Source of the DNA: Ypsolopha sequella
Taxonomy: Eukaryota; Arthropoda; Insecta; Lepidoptera; Ypsolophidae
Length of the DNA: 64,000 bases
Reading direction: 5' to 3'
Assembly: GCA_934047225.1 (NCBI GenBank)
Contig: OW203990.1
Coordinates: forward strand, 24,531,045 to 24,595,044
Shown here: piece by piece, positions 31,796 through 41,841 of the stretch
Numbering within the stretch: position 1 is the stretch's first letter
Layout of the letters: every line of letters starts with the position of its first letter
The notes under the pieces: generated by a model
Database searches by the model: none
What the model saw: the letters and a program-made list of their open reading frames with translations, nothing else
Told to the model about the DNA's origin: nothing
Made by a program: the position numbers and the translations under genes

Positions 31796-31801
31796 AATAA
31801 A
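31796..31801 (+). terminator. AATAAA after exon 6
   Basis: It lies 60 bp downstream of the stop, the same place as in the sister unit. Confidence 0.6.
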
Positions 31802-32056
31802 AATAACCTACTGTAAATTTTGACATCAAGTTTATTTGTGTTGACGTCGATGTTTTGTAAATCATTTTATTTTCAATTTGTTTGTAACAATTTTTTAATC
31901 AAAGATGAAATAATAAATTTAAATTACGTACATTCTGCAGCATTTAAATTTGTTTCAAAGCTTTTTTTTGTAACAGACATCAGCCAGTGTCAACACAAAT
32001 AATGTTTTCATTTTGGGTTTGTTCTAAAATTGGCTAAATGACTTAATTTTCCCTAG

Positions 32057-32295
32057 GTATTAGGTATAGCTTGATACCGTCACAAAAAGGACATTATTTA
32101 TTGATGCTTGAAAACTACACCTTCAGCCGTAACCATGACAACAGATATTGGTCATGCAGCTCACGAAGGAAAAATAAATGTCCAGCAACAGTGACTCTAG
32201 ACGTACATGGACATATCGCCAACTGCATCAAAAAACATAACCATAACCCGCCTCGATATCTCGTAACGAAAGAAGGAAAATATGTGAAATGTTAA
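32057..32295 (+). CDS. FLYWCH finger terminal exon 7
   Basis: The acceptor is AATTTTCCCTAG (AG at 32055-32056), the only one in this cluster not ending in CAG. Entry GT, then 78 codons to TAA. The frame reads IRYSLIPSQKGHYLLMLENY, TFSRNHDNRYWSCSSRRKNK, second Cys, then PATVTLDVHGHIANCIKK and HNHNPPRYLVTKEGKYVKC. A second AG five bases on (TATTAG) would shift the frame and give no finger. A dead partial copy lies at 34405. Confidence 0.85.
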
Positions 32296-32315
32296 ATTAA
32301 CACTGAATTCATATA

Positions 32316-32321
32316 AATAAA
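32316..32321 (+). terminator. AATAAA after exon 7
   Basis: It lies about 20 bp after the stop and is followed by a T-rich stretch with GAGTGTTTTATTTT. Confidence 0.6.
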
Positions 32322-32576
32322 ACAATAGATAATCATGTTTTTGAGTGTTTTATTTTGACGCATAATTAAAATCGAGGACATTATTATTTGATTATTTTCT
32401 GTACCCATCCTACCAAACAAGTTTCTCCGTCTAGTATTTATCTCGTATCTTCGTCCTTATTAGGTAATTCTTTTTCATTAAAATTATTGAAATAAATATA
32501 TATATTTTGCTACATAAAGCATTTATTTTATTTTTATTTTTTGTTTAATTAAAACAGTGTATAAAACTTATTTTCG

Positions 32577-32615
32577 AAATATATTTCGGCCTACTTTGGG
32601 GCCGGCATCAGTCGA
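32577..32615 (-). ncRNA. Hammerhead-like core
   Basis: The minus strand reads CTGATGCC, GGCC, loop CCAAAGTA, GGCC, GAAATATAT: a CUGAUG box, a 4-bp stem and a GAAA box with the same spacing as at 16057. Confidence 0.35.
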
Positions 32616-32725
32616 ATTATAAACAGTAAATGACATAAAATATATACATTCTTATGACTATTATATATTATATACTATTATATATTCATTAAAATCATTT
32701 TAATTAGGGTGTAAACTATTTACAG

Positions 32726-32961
32726 ATCTCTATTACAAATTCATACCATCCCAAAGAGGAACGCAACTTATGATGTTACAGAACTACACATATAACCGAA
32801 TCAATGACAGATACTGGAAATGCAACGCACAAGGCAAAATAAAGTGTCCAGCTAGGGTATCTCTCGATGCTAATGGAGAAATTTACAATTTTGTGTCCAA
32901 TCATAATCATAACCCGCCTTTATATCATCTGACAAAAACGGGCCGATACATCAAAATGTAA
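32726..32961 (+). CDS. FLYWCH finger terminal exon 8
   Basis: The acceptor is AAACTATTTACAG (AG at 32724-32725), entry AT, then 77 codons to TAA. The frame reads LYYKFIPSQRGTQLMMLQNY, TYNRINDRYWKCNAQGKIK, second Cys, PARVSLDANGEIYNFVSN, and HNHNPPLYHLTKTGRYIKM. It belongs to a trio with 34930 and 36430 that shares the upstream block ATTTACAGATCTCT and the downstream AATAAAAGTAT. It is the most diverged of the three. Confidence 0.87.
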
Positions 32962-32977
32962 ATTTTTGCTGGTACCT

Positions 32978-32983
32978 AATAAA
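32978..32983 (+). terminator. AATAAA after exon 8
   Basis: It lies 17 bp after the stop, in the motif CCTAATAAAAGTATTTTGTG. Confidence 0.65.
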
Positions 32984-33239
32984 AGTATTTTGTGATTTAA
33001 AATCTTCAGTATGTAACTATTGCGCCCCTTGATTACTAAGCCGTCTTCCGTTGGGTTGGAAAAAGACTGCATTTTAAGTCTATAAATGTTGGCGTTCCAT
33101 AAGTTAACATAAATATAAAAATGTATTAGTTATCCAAATAAAACACGTGAAACAAAATATTTTAGAGACTTACATACAAAAATGAAAAATTTATAATTCA
33201 GCGAAACTTCTGCTTCCTAACCTAAGGCTTATAAGCCTG

Positions 33240-33515
33240 TATCTTAGGAAAGAGGATTTATGTATAGAGGATGAATGAAAGTAGTGACGAAAAAAATGTT
33301 TGGTGCGCAAGACGAAGGTCGTCGACCAGGCCGCCCTAGAAGGACGTATGCTAACCAAATTGGCGTGTTATTGAAGAAGGGAAATAGCAAAAGTTTACGG
33401 AATAGCTTGAATGATTGGATTTATGGATGTGGAAGAAGCGGAAGAGGTGTGTCAGGATCGTATCAGATGGAAATCTGTAGTCTCTGCGTACCCCTCTGGG
33501 AGACATGCGTGAGTA
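33240..33515 (+). mobile_element. LINE C-terminal fragment
   Basis: GRRPGRPRRTYANQIGVLLK in one frame; after a shift, DVEEAEEVCQDRIRWKSVVS then AYPSGRHA and a stop in another. This is a well-known C-terminal tail of lepidopteran LINE RTs. A TATGTATGTATA tail follows. Confidence 0.75.
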
Positions 33516-33959
33516 TATGTATGTATATATCTTAGGAAACAGTGCCCATCCCGACGTACATCACATTGTACGTAAGTAAATAACTTGGCACTATCATGTA
33601 ATAGTTGCAACTAGGATAGACACAGAATTACAAAAATGGGTTATTTGTAAGGGGAGTTAGGGTGTGTGAGGATATGTATGAGAGAATGGGTGAGAGGGAG
33701 AGGGTGTGTGTAATGCTTGCAAGATACGTGTTTTGCTTTTGTATCGTAAGTATGAACTTGAATTTATAATTGATAGAGGGTTGTGTTTAAAATCTGCTAA
33801 ATAAGTTTATAAGTCTATGAAATATTAAAATTAAAAACGAATTTTGATGTTTCACTACTTGAGAAAAATCTGTTGATTTGTAATTTAATCGAAGTAGCCA
33901 CTGCGATATTAAGGGGTAAAGTCCAAGAAGTGAAAAGTTGTGCTGGAAACTACACCTTA

Positions 33960-34229
33960 TATACAAGGTGACTTTTTGATCATCATCCAAATTCATACTG
34001 GTGGCTTGGTAAGTGATTAGTATCATGGATCAATAACAATTTTGGTGAAATTCGGAAAATAAAATTTTGACTCCCCATAGTGACTCACTCGTGACTGGAA
34101 GTGAATTTCTATGGGAAGCCGAAATTTCATTTTAGGAATTTCACAAAAATTGTTATTGATCCAAGATACTGATCACTTATCAAGCCTCCAGTATGAATTT
34201 GGATGATGATCAAAAAGTCACCTTGTATA
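33960..34229. mobile_element. Foldback MITE, CAAGGTGACTTTTTGATCATC family
   Basis: TACAAGGTGACTTTTTGATC and GATCAAAAAGTCACCTTGTA are perfect inverted ends. The arms include AAATTCATACTGG and CCAGTATGAATTT. Another full copy lies at 54203-54470; diverged pieces are at 15866, 44760, 45575 and 63120. Confidence 0.9.
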
Positions 34230-34404
34230 GGTATGTCGTCGGCACATCGTAGAATTGGGAATGTTAAAACTAGGAGGGTCGCCTCGCTCCGCTCTCCTTC
34301 GCTCAGCTTCCCAAATGTATTTACATGTAAACCAAATATGCTCTTCCTCGCTTCGCTCCGCTCGTCGTCGCACCTTTTTTTTACTTTTGGTGAAAGATTT
34401 TAGA

Positions 34405-34512
34405 TTTCAGCAACAGTGACTCTAGCTAGACGTACATGGACATATCGCCAACTGCATCATAAAACATAACTATACTCCTTTATATCTCATATCGGATGAA
34501 GGAAAATATAAA
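34405..34512 (+). pseudogene. Second half of an exon-7-like FLYWCH exon
   Basis: From TTTCAGCAACAGTGACTCTA to GAAGGAAAATAT it follows the 3' half of the 32057 exon, with a 4-bp duplication (CTAGCTAGACG) that shifts the frame and a stop inside ATCATAAAACAT. The first half with the W-x-C Cys is missing. Confidence 0.8.
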
Positions 34513-34517
34513 ATAAC

Positions 34518-34690
34518 ACTAATAAAAGTCTTCTTGTACGAGTTCCACTATTTTATTTACTTAATTATTGCGACTAGTTTCGTCTATTTGACATCGTCGG
34601 GCTGATTGGAATAGGTAAACAGTAAACTCGAACAAGAAGACTTTTATTAGTGTTAGAATGAAGTTCCATCAAGGAGTCACACCTTACAGT
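34518..34690 (-). mobile_element. Small retroposon with hammerhead-like core, copy 3
   Basis: The pair CACTAATAAAAGTCTTCTTG... (34518-34543) and its inverse (34627-34652) has one mismatch. The minus strand reads CGACGATGTCAAATAGACGA then AACTAGTCGC, close to the cores in copies 1 and 2. The AAGTTCCATCAAGGAGTCAC tail parallels the CATCAAGTGCCGACA tail of the others. Confidence 0.65.
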
Positions 34691-34929
34691 ATATAAAAAA
34701 AAAATTAAGTAACACAAAATTCATATAAATAAAGGGATATATGTTTTTGATTATTTTATTTTGACGTGTATGTAACAAAAAACGAAGTTACCATTATTGA
34801 AAATGCTACTCTATCGCTTCCGCCAACCTTTTCTTCTAAGACATATCTAGTTACTTTACATCCTCATTAAGTAATGCGTTTGTTATTTTTCATCAAAACT
34901 TATTTAATTGGGGTATAAACTATTTACAG

Positions 34930-35165
34930 ATCTCTCTTACAAATTCATACCATCCCAAAAAGGACAGCAACTTATGATGTTACAGAACTACACATATAAC
35001 CGAATCAATGACAGATACTGGAAATGCAACGCACAATACAAATCAAAATGTCCAGCAAAGGTAACTTTGAAAAGCAACGGGGAAATTTATAATTTCGTGT
35101 CAAATCATAATCATAACCCGCCTTTATACCACTTGACAAAACAGGGCCGATACATCAAAATGTAA
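34930..35165 (+). CDS. FLYWCH finger terminal exon 9
   Basis: The acceptor is AAACTATTTACAG (AG at 34928-34929), entry AT, then 77 codons to TAA. The frame reads LSYKFIPSQKGQQLMMLQNY, TYNRINDRYWKCNAQYKSK, second Cys, PAKVTLKSNGEIYNFVSN and HNHNPPLYHLTKQGRYIKM. It is almost identical to exon 10. Compared with exon 8 the LysSer loop replaces AspAla after the second Cys. The intron upstream shares TTAATTGGGGTATAAACTAT with its sisters. Confidence 0.88.
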
Positions 35166-35181
35166 ATTTAGGCTGGTACCC

Positions 35182-35187
35182 AATAAA
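35182..35187 (+). terminator. AATAAA after exon 9
   Basis: It lies 17 bp after the stop in the shared motif AATAAAAGTATTTTATT. Confidence 0.65.
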
Positions 35188-35289
35188 AGTATTTTATTAA
35201 TTTTAACCTTTAAACCATTATTTTAGATTTAAACCTTATCACCATGGCCCAAAACTACATTGACAAAAAGGTAAAATATATAAATGATT

Positions 35290-35900
35290 GAGTGCTGGAA
35301 TGTGGCAGTGCGAGATAGTTAGGACTATCTGTGTAAGTCGTCAGTAGGTTTTCTTCCACTATCAAACGAAATAGTAAGCTCTGCAATATCAAAGACCGTC
35401 CAGGAAGAGGAAGAAAAATTACAGTTAGAACTTGAAGACTCCTAAACATTATTAAATAAAGATTGAATCGCAAGCCACAGGCTAAAATAAGAAAATAGTC
35501 CAGAGACCCAAATAAAGCCTCCAGGTAAGTCGTTGTACAGTACAGCGCATCGTTAAATGTGATCTTACGGCATACAAACTAAGAAAAGCCCAACGTCTTG
35601 CGGACAAAGATAAAACAAGTACGTCTCCAACGATGTCATTCCCTTAAACGGCCTGCCGCTCGGGAAATTTTGATAAATATCGCTTTTACAGACGATTTTG
35701 TTTCTACTGAACAAGCCCATAGTAATCAAAATCGTGGTAAAGTATTGTCTAGTCACCCTGGGTCTGTCGCAGTGGTTCCTCGCGGTCAGAAGCCAGAATC
35801 GTTAGGAGTGGTATTTGCTCCATAGGATAAAATCCCATTATTTTTGTTGAAAAGGGTGTCAAAATTAATCAAGAAATGTATGTAGTACTGAATTTTAAAA
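35290..35900 (+). pseudogene. Tc1/mariner-type transposase remnant
   Basis: Across several frames the translation gives a helix-turn-helix region, then DRPGRGRKITVRT, RLNRKPQAKIRK and PNKASR. It continues with LRKAQRLADKDK, RCHSLKRPAAREILINIAFT, then DDF, EQAHSNQNRGKVLSSHPGS, RGQKPESLGVVFAP and IPLFLLKRVSK. The order fits a Tc1/mariner transposase from the paired DNA-binding domain to the second catalytic block. Multiple stops and shifts make it dead. It lies between exons 9 and 10. Confidence 0.65.
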
Positions 35901-36429
35901 CATGACAGTCACCATGTATTAAAATTCAGTACGCGAAATAAATAAAAATATCTGAAAATTTATTTGTGCAAATTTCCTATAATTTGACCACCAACAAACG
36001 TATTGTTATGCGACAAAATATTGATCAATGTAAATAATACTTATACGACATAAAGAAAAAGAGCTCTGCAATCATACAACTAATTCATGCATTATTTGGT
36101 TTCAATTTTAACCAATAAGTAATAACCTCAATTCATGACGAATTACTTCCTTTATAATGATCGAAATAATTATTTCGATGTTTATAATGGAAAAACACGA
36201 CGCCATTTTCTTCAGTGCTCGTCAGACGGGCGAAGTGATTGAACGTGTGCATGTTATTTGTGTTTATGTCACCTTCCTTTCTAACACCCTCATCTATCCT
36301 TTTCTCCTCTCGATTCGATGACAGCACAAAAATTCAAATTCTATGTTTTGCACAGCAGAATTTCAGTCTTGAATCATTCGTTTGATACTTTTCATCGAAA
36401 CTTACTTAATTGGGGTAAACTATTTACAG

Positions 36430-36665
36430 ATCTCTGTTACAAATTCGTACCATCCCAAAGAGGCCAGCAACTTTTGATGTTACAGAACTACACATATAAC
36501 CGAATCAATGACAGATACTGGAAGTGCAACGCACACCACAAATTAAAATGTCCAGCGAAGGTAACCTTGAAAAGCAACGGGGAAATTTATAATTACGTGT
36601 CAAATCATAATCATAACCCGCCTTTATACCACTTGACAAAACAGGGCCGATACATCAAAATGTAA
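36430..36665 (+). CDS. FLYWCH finger terminal exon 10
   Basis: The acceptor is TAAACTATTTACAG (AG at 36428-36429), entry AT, then 77 codons to TAA. The frame reads LCYKFVPSQRGQQLLMLQNY, TYNRINDRYWKCNAHHKLK, second Cys, PAKVTLKSNGEIYNYVSN and HNHNPPLYHLTKQGRYIKM. Differences from exon 9 fall mainly between the two Cys residues and at the start. The frame is open far upstream of the acceptor (from 36318), which is chance. Confidence 0.88.
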
Positions 36666-36681
36666 ATTTAAGCTAGTTCCT

Positions 36682-36687
36682 AATAAA
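36682..36687 (+). terminator. AATAAA after exon 10
   Basis: It lies 17 bp after the stop, the same place as after exons 8 and 9. Confidence 0.65.
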
Positions 36688-37099
36688 AGTATAAGCCTAA
36701 AATCCACGCATATTAAATATACGTAAATATTACTCCGCTGGGTTGGAAAAAGATTGCACTAAAGTCTGTAAATGTAGTAAGAAGTCCAAGAAGCGAAAAG
36801 TTGTGGTGAATTTTCTATTAAATTCCAAAATATTAAACAAAATCCCGTGTTTCAATATGAATCAAAATCCTTTGAACAACTTTTATCCCCTACTTTTACA
36901 AATCCGAAATTTTATTTGTTAGCTTATCTTGTAACTCTGCAACCAATCAACGGATTGCGAATACATTTTTGTTGTAAAATAGGTTGTGACACGGAATAGC
37001 ACGTAGGCTTCTTTTTATCCCGCGAAATCAGTTAGTTCTTTTGGAACTGTAAAAAAACGACATACAGCCCCAAAAGAGAAAAAAACTGGGCATAGTGCG

Positions 37100-37571
37100 A
37101 GTTGGACTCGTGAACAAAAGGCTCCGTACCACCACCACGGGTACGGAACTCTAAAACATCATGGTAAATAATTCCACTTTGAGTCCATCTTAACTTGATA
37201 CTTACGATCTATTAAAGTCCATGTCTCTAAAGGGTCTAATTAAGTTGATAATTGGTAAGGTCCTAAATAATGTAATATTTGCAATTTTCACATTTTTTCC
37301 ATGTATGTGCTATAAAACCTACCTGAAATACAAATTTCTAAGTCAACTGGAAGTGCCCTATGGGTTTTCATGGTGAGCAAAGTATGAAATTGATAATGTA
37401 TTAAAAAAAAAATTGCGTTGAATTAGAAGCATGATTTTTTTTTTCAGCAACATGGGACGTAATCTTCTGTAGTAGGTATCAGTTTCAACTTGATATATCA
37501 TACGGGGCCCGAGCAAAAGGGTCGTGACAGACAGACGGACAAAAGAGTGATACTATAAGGGTTCCGTTTTT
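37100..37571. repeat. Dispersed repeat (AGGGTTCCGTTTTT family)
   Basis: GTGCGAGTTGGACTCGTGAA to GACAGACAGACGGACAAAAG then TATAAGGGTTCCGTTTTT. Related pieces occur at 48540-48960, 53380-53880, 55225-55735 and 62398-62480. It ends directly before exon 11. Confidence 0.6.
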
Positions 37572-37630
37572 TCATTTTGATGTAGCAAAAATGAAAAGTA
37601 GAATAAACTTATTAGAATGTGTCCTTCCAG

Positions 37631-37860
37631 TAAAACTGGTCAGTCTTTCTACGGGTAAGACTCTGCTGTTAGTGAATGGGTATATGTTCAGAAAAGACGA
37701 AAGTGTGAAGAGAAGATCCAAGTGGTTATGCTGTGAATCCAATGAGGATGAGTGCCAGGTGTATCTGATGGTGAACCGCAAGTTCCAGTTGACGAGTTTG
37801 AGAAATCAGCATAAGCATGAGCCTATGTTGTGTCGGGTCTTCCAAGATAGAATCTTGTAA
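37631..37860 (+). CDS. FLYWCH finger terminal exon 11 (divergent)
   Basis: The acceptor is GAATGTGTCCTTCCAG (AG at 37629-37630), entry TA, then 75 codons to TAA. The frame reads KLVSLSTGKTLLLVNGYMF, RKDESVKRRSKWLCCESNED, second Cys (spacing seven from the first), QVYLMVNRKFQLTSLRNQ (18) and HKHEPMLCRVFQDRIL. The usual Pro after the His pair is shifted and the Y-H-V-T tail is absent. It opens the more diverged subgroup of the array. Confidence 0.82.
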
Positions 37861-37984
37861 ACACCATGTTTATGTTGTTGTTGAGTTTGATTGTTGAATT
37901 TTATTCACTGTTAACAACGATATAATATCGTTGACCGTTAAGTTACACATGTTTTTTTTTGTATATGGAATCGTATGAAGGCAG

Positions 37985-38900
37985 AATGGGCGCCGGCAGG
38001 GGGTGCCAGGTGGTGCATTGCACCCTCGGGAATCCCGCAATCAATATATTACCTATAATTCTCTTTAAGGGGTTACAACATGCGAAAGTGCTGCCTTTTC
38101 AGAAAAAAAAAATTGTTTTGCTGGCTAGTATAATTATTGAAAATCTGCTCAAGTAAATGACTTGAAATAGCAATGGAGTATCAACATAGCATAGTTTTCA
38201 CAGATAACGTCTTCGATGTGCTAAAATTTTAACTTTTGCTAAAAACGGCCACTTTTGGCTTTAGTTACAATTCTAGCTATAAAAAGAGGTCGTTTCTGAA
38301 AACTTTGATATGTTAAAATATGTGGTTGATTGCAAAGATTTCAAAAGTAAAGATAAACCCTTACCGTACTGTGACAACACGAAAATGTTTCTCCTCTTAA
38401 ATGGGTGACGCTCACACGTTTGGAATTAGTGCTCATCTGAACACAGTGATAGTTGAACGCCTTAAGTGTACTTAAAGTTAATAATTTTAACAACTTTAGT
38501 AGTCTGATCAGTTTGCTGACCGTAGGTAGACAGATTGCGCACTCAAAAGTGTGCGCGCGTCGGCATTATGTTAACGCACACATTAAAAAACAATGCAATA
38601 GATTTTAGGTGCCAGGGCTCTTCTAAACTTTTGAAATCTTTGGTTGATTGCTATTTCTAGATATTTACTTAAGATTTTCAATAATTATTCTAACGAACAA
38701 AAATATATATTTTTTTCTAAAATGGCAGCACTTTCACATTAAACTTACCGACGGAACCCCTGAAGTTGTGTCATACTTTATGCGATACTTGCGGATTACC
38801 GAAGACAACCATTACTTAAATATTTCTGTGACATAGCACAAACCTACTTAAAAAATTCAAGACTGCACCTCTTGGAATATTTTCTGCTGACGGCGCCCAT
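37985..38900. mobile_element. Foldback element with GGCGCC ends
   Basis: ATGGGCGCCGGCAG at the left and CTGACGGCGCCCAT at the right pair. Inner arms: AAAGTGCTGCCTTTTCAGAA (38088) with TTCTAAAATGGCAGCACTTT (38713), and ACTTGAAATAGCAAT with ATTGCTATTTCTAGA. Confidence 0.7.
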
Positions 38901-40927
38901 GATGCAGGTAACATTTTAACGAACAATTTTCCAAAATAAACATAATTTACTGATTTATTTAATTTTTAGTTTTAGAAACATGCACAGTATGATCAACAGG
39001 GTAAGTATTTTAACTGAATGTTATCCGCCTATTTGAACCATTTGTATGCCTACGGAGTCGTAGAATCATAGAATCATTTATTTATAAACAAAATAAGTTT
39101 ACAGACAGGGGTCCAAAACAGTTACTTGCTAGGTACATGACTTAGATGATTTTAATGAGTGAATGGAAACGAATAGAAAAAAGAAGAATAGAAGTGAATA
39201 GAAACGAATGGAAATGAATAGAAAAACACGATATTTTTTTGTTACATTCTTGAGATACAATACTTTTTATATAAACTCTCCGTTACTGCCAAATACTTAA
39301 GAAGCATGTTGGTGAAAGTAATTGTTTTAATGTTTTGATTTAATTTTTATTATTACTTAATACTTATGAATGGACGTTTGCAAATTACAAGAATAATGCG
39401 TTTATTTGAAATAACTAGACTGAGACGGTAAACAAACCTTTAGTTTTAGTTAATAAATTGTTTTTGTTGTTACTTTTGAAATTACTTATTTACTTATTTA
39501 CTATTACTACTACTATTACTATTACTATTTACTATTACTATTACTATTTACTATTACTATTACTATTACTTATTTACTATTACTATATTACTATATGTAT
39601 GTGACTATTACTAAATGTCACACTTTCAAGGCAATTTTTTAAAACATAATAATTATTGTATATTTTTTTAGAAGTGCCCCTTTTTTGTTCATTAGGATTG
39701 TTTAAAAAACGATAATAGAGATAATATAAAAACTTTTTGATTAATTTTGTGTATAAATAAACAAGATTTAACTAAACAAAAGTAACTAAAAAGTTTCTTT
39801 TTTATTACCTTTGTGATGAATATAGTTCTTTTTCAATCGACTTTTAGTACCATTTCTTGTACTTACATAGATTTACTAAACGAAACATTAACTAATCCGA
39901 CCAAATTTACTACCCCACTATTGATTGACTGTAGCTTTTTCTTCCCAATTTTTGTATTTTCGTCAATCCGCCAGGGTTTATCTACAATTTTCATCCAATT
40001 AGTAACTACACTGAAGTGCGTTCATTAAATAACCCTGGGCTGGGTAGGAACACTGGGGTTGTAACGCTGAGTTTTTGAACGGGTTTCGTCGTGTAGCGAC
40101 ACTCCAAACGTCAGTTGTCATTTTTGCATTATATTTAGTATAATAACGTTGAGAGGGCCCCCTCTGTATGAAATTTAACGTAAATATATCAAGTATAACG
40201 TTGAGAAGACCCCCTTGGTACAAAAATTAACGTCATGTTATTTACGAAAATTAACGTGAATGTCAGGTGACGTTTGGAGCCTATATGAACCTTGCGAACC
40301 CTGCTCAGAGTTGATGTTGAAAAATTCGACACCAAAGTACACTGTCATTTTTAAACGGTCGGTGTTGAGACGCGAGTTAATTTTTGAACGGGTTAGTGTT
40401 GCGACCCGGGTAGGAAACCCAACTCAGTGTAAGTTTATGAACGACTATCTGACGTTGCTTTAGTAAAACTATCGTTTAGTTATTTTATTTCGCTATGATA
40501 ACTCCAAAGACACGGGCACAGCAAGCGGGGTACTTTGTTTAATTCTAATTTCGATGTCAACGGATATACATTATTTCCGAGAAAAGCAGACTGGATGAAA
40601 ATTGTATTTATATTAGGCGTTCACAACTTCACTATGGTGGGCTTGATGAGTTCCGGCTCGGAATCAATGAATATTTTATATAAATATATATATACATATA
40701 TATTATGTTAAGTTGTGTGTCTTTTAATGAATAAAAGAGTCTTAATATTTTATACCATCATTGAAGAACAGAAAAATTTATTAATAAAAAGATTTTAAAA
40801 CAAACATTGTTTATTATTTAACCACCTCTCTATCCTTTTAAGAAATGGTTTAGAATTCGCTTAAAAGCAATTATTTTATCTTTTATCGCCGCTATTAACC
40901 AATTAATGTTTTTCTATTTTTTTTTAG
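38901..40927. other. No recognised gene; microsatellite inside
   Basis: A TACTAT-type microsatellite covers about 39483-39610. Direct repeats around TAACGTTGAGAGGGCCCCCT (40143) and TAACGTTGAGAAGACCCCCT (40196) are seen. A TTTTTAG at 38963-38969 followed by CAGG/GTAAGTATT at 38997-39008 is noted in findings. Confidence 0.5.
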
Positions 40928-41364
40928 CGGACGTGATAATTAAATTCGAAGAACTAGTAGCATCAGAAGAAGGGATTGTACTCCAAGTGCTATCAACAGG
41001 AGAAGTTGAAGGGCACTCTGAGCAAGAGCAGATTGAAGGAGACAACCAAGATCAGGAGTATGAGATAGTTCCAGAACAAGATAGTTCCAGAAGAACACAA
41101 ACTGAAAGTAACGAATGCGATGAAAACGTCGCCATGTTCGTGGAATCCAAAAAAGGCACTACCGTACTTCAATTCAACGGGCACAGATATAGGAAAATGT
41201 ACAAAAGCAAGAACGGAACTCGTTGGAGCTGTTCATCTAATAAGAACTGTACTGCTTTCGTGTACATGAATGATACGAATGAGATCACTAAGGTGCATGA
41301 GCAGCATGCTCATTTACCGCCTTATCGTTTTGACTCTACAGATTCCGAAGTAACTGGTGAGTAA
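40928..41364 (+). CDS. FLYWCH exon 12 with acidic N-terminal extension and an internal donor
   Basis: The acceptor is TTTTTTTTAG (AG at 40926-40927), entry CG, then a 144-codon open frame. Residues ~1-65 are acidic (EEGIVLQVLSTGEVEGHSEQ, EQIEGDNQDQEYEIVPEQ). The finger follows: VESKKGTTVLQFNGHRYRKM, W-S-C, second Cys after five residues, 18 residues, then HAHLPPYRFDST. A donor, ACTG/GTGAGTAAT, cuts at 41356-41357 and leaves one base of a codon (phase 1). Spliced, it joins exon 13 (G plus AC gives Asp). Unspliced, the TAA inside the donor ends the protein. It is the only array member with a usable donor. Confidence 0.85.
41357..41362 (+). promoter_or_regulatory. Splice donor GTGAGT of exon 12
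   Basis: Strong match to the U1 consensus. The next three bases complete GAG-TAA, so the same bases act as donor or as stop. Confidence 0.75.
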
Positions 41365-41575
41365 TCATATTATTTTCTTAAAATCAAATTCTCCTGCAAT
41401 TCTGTGCAACATTTGGCCACAAAAACCACACCTAATTTTGATGTAATCTCAAAAAAATTGCTCTGTAATCCCTATGACCAACAAATCAAAAATACCGCTG
41501 TTGATAAAACCTTATAAAATAGAGAGTAAATTCCTCGATAAACTGAATGCTTTCAATTAACTGTCTCTTCCACAG

Positions 41576-41841
41576 ACACAGCTGTAGTCATCACATCCAG
41601 AAAAGGCAAAGAAATGTTGCTTTTCCGTCAGTACACTTACCGAAAGCAGTACGACAAAGGCATTAAGTCTCGTTGGGTGTGTTCCACTCTGAAGAACTGC
41701 AAGGCCTGTGTCTTCACAGACAAGAACAATTTCATCACTTCGGCCTTTGAGGAGCACTGTCATGACCCTCCCAAGTACTACTTGAATCCTGATAATGTGC
41801 TTGGAGCCCTGAGGGAGCCCATCATTCTTGAAACGGATTGA
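41576..41841 (+). CDS. FLYWCH finger exon 13
   Basis: The acceptor is CTGTCTCTTCCACAG (AG at 41574-41575) with a good pyrimidine tract. Entry AC, then 87 codons to TGA. The frame reads TAVVITSRKGKEMLLFRQYT, YRKQYDKGIKSRWVCSTLKN, second Cys after five residues, 18 residues, HCHDPPKYYLNPDN and a tail VLGALREPIILETD. It lies 219 bp after the exon 12 donor and fits it in phase, so a two-finger isoform is likely. It can also be entered directly from the common exon. Confidence 0.88.

Larger units (their letters stand above)
30598..31945 (+). repeat. Tandem duplication of a ~550-bp unit (two exon copies)
   Basis: Units at 30598-31386 and 31397-31945 align throughout: upstream GATATTTTTATTTTTAGTTT, the exon, and the 3' flank with TTTGTGTTGACGTCGATGTT and CGTACATTCTGCAGCA. 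The left unit is longer only by the insertion at 30681-30910 and its 13-bp duplication. Confidence 0.9.
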
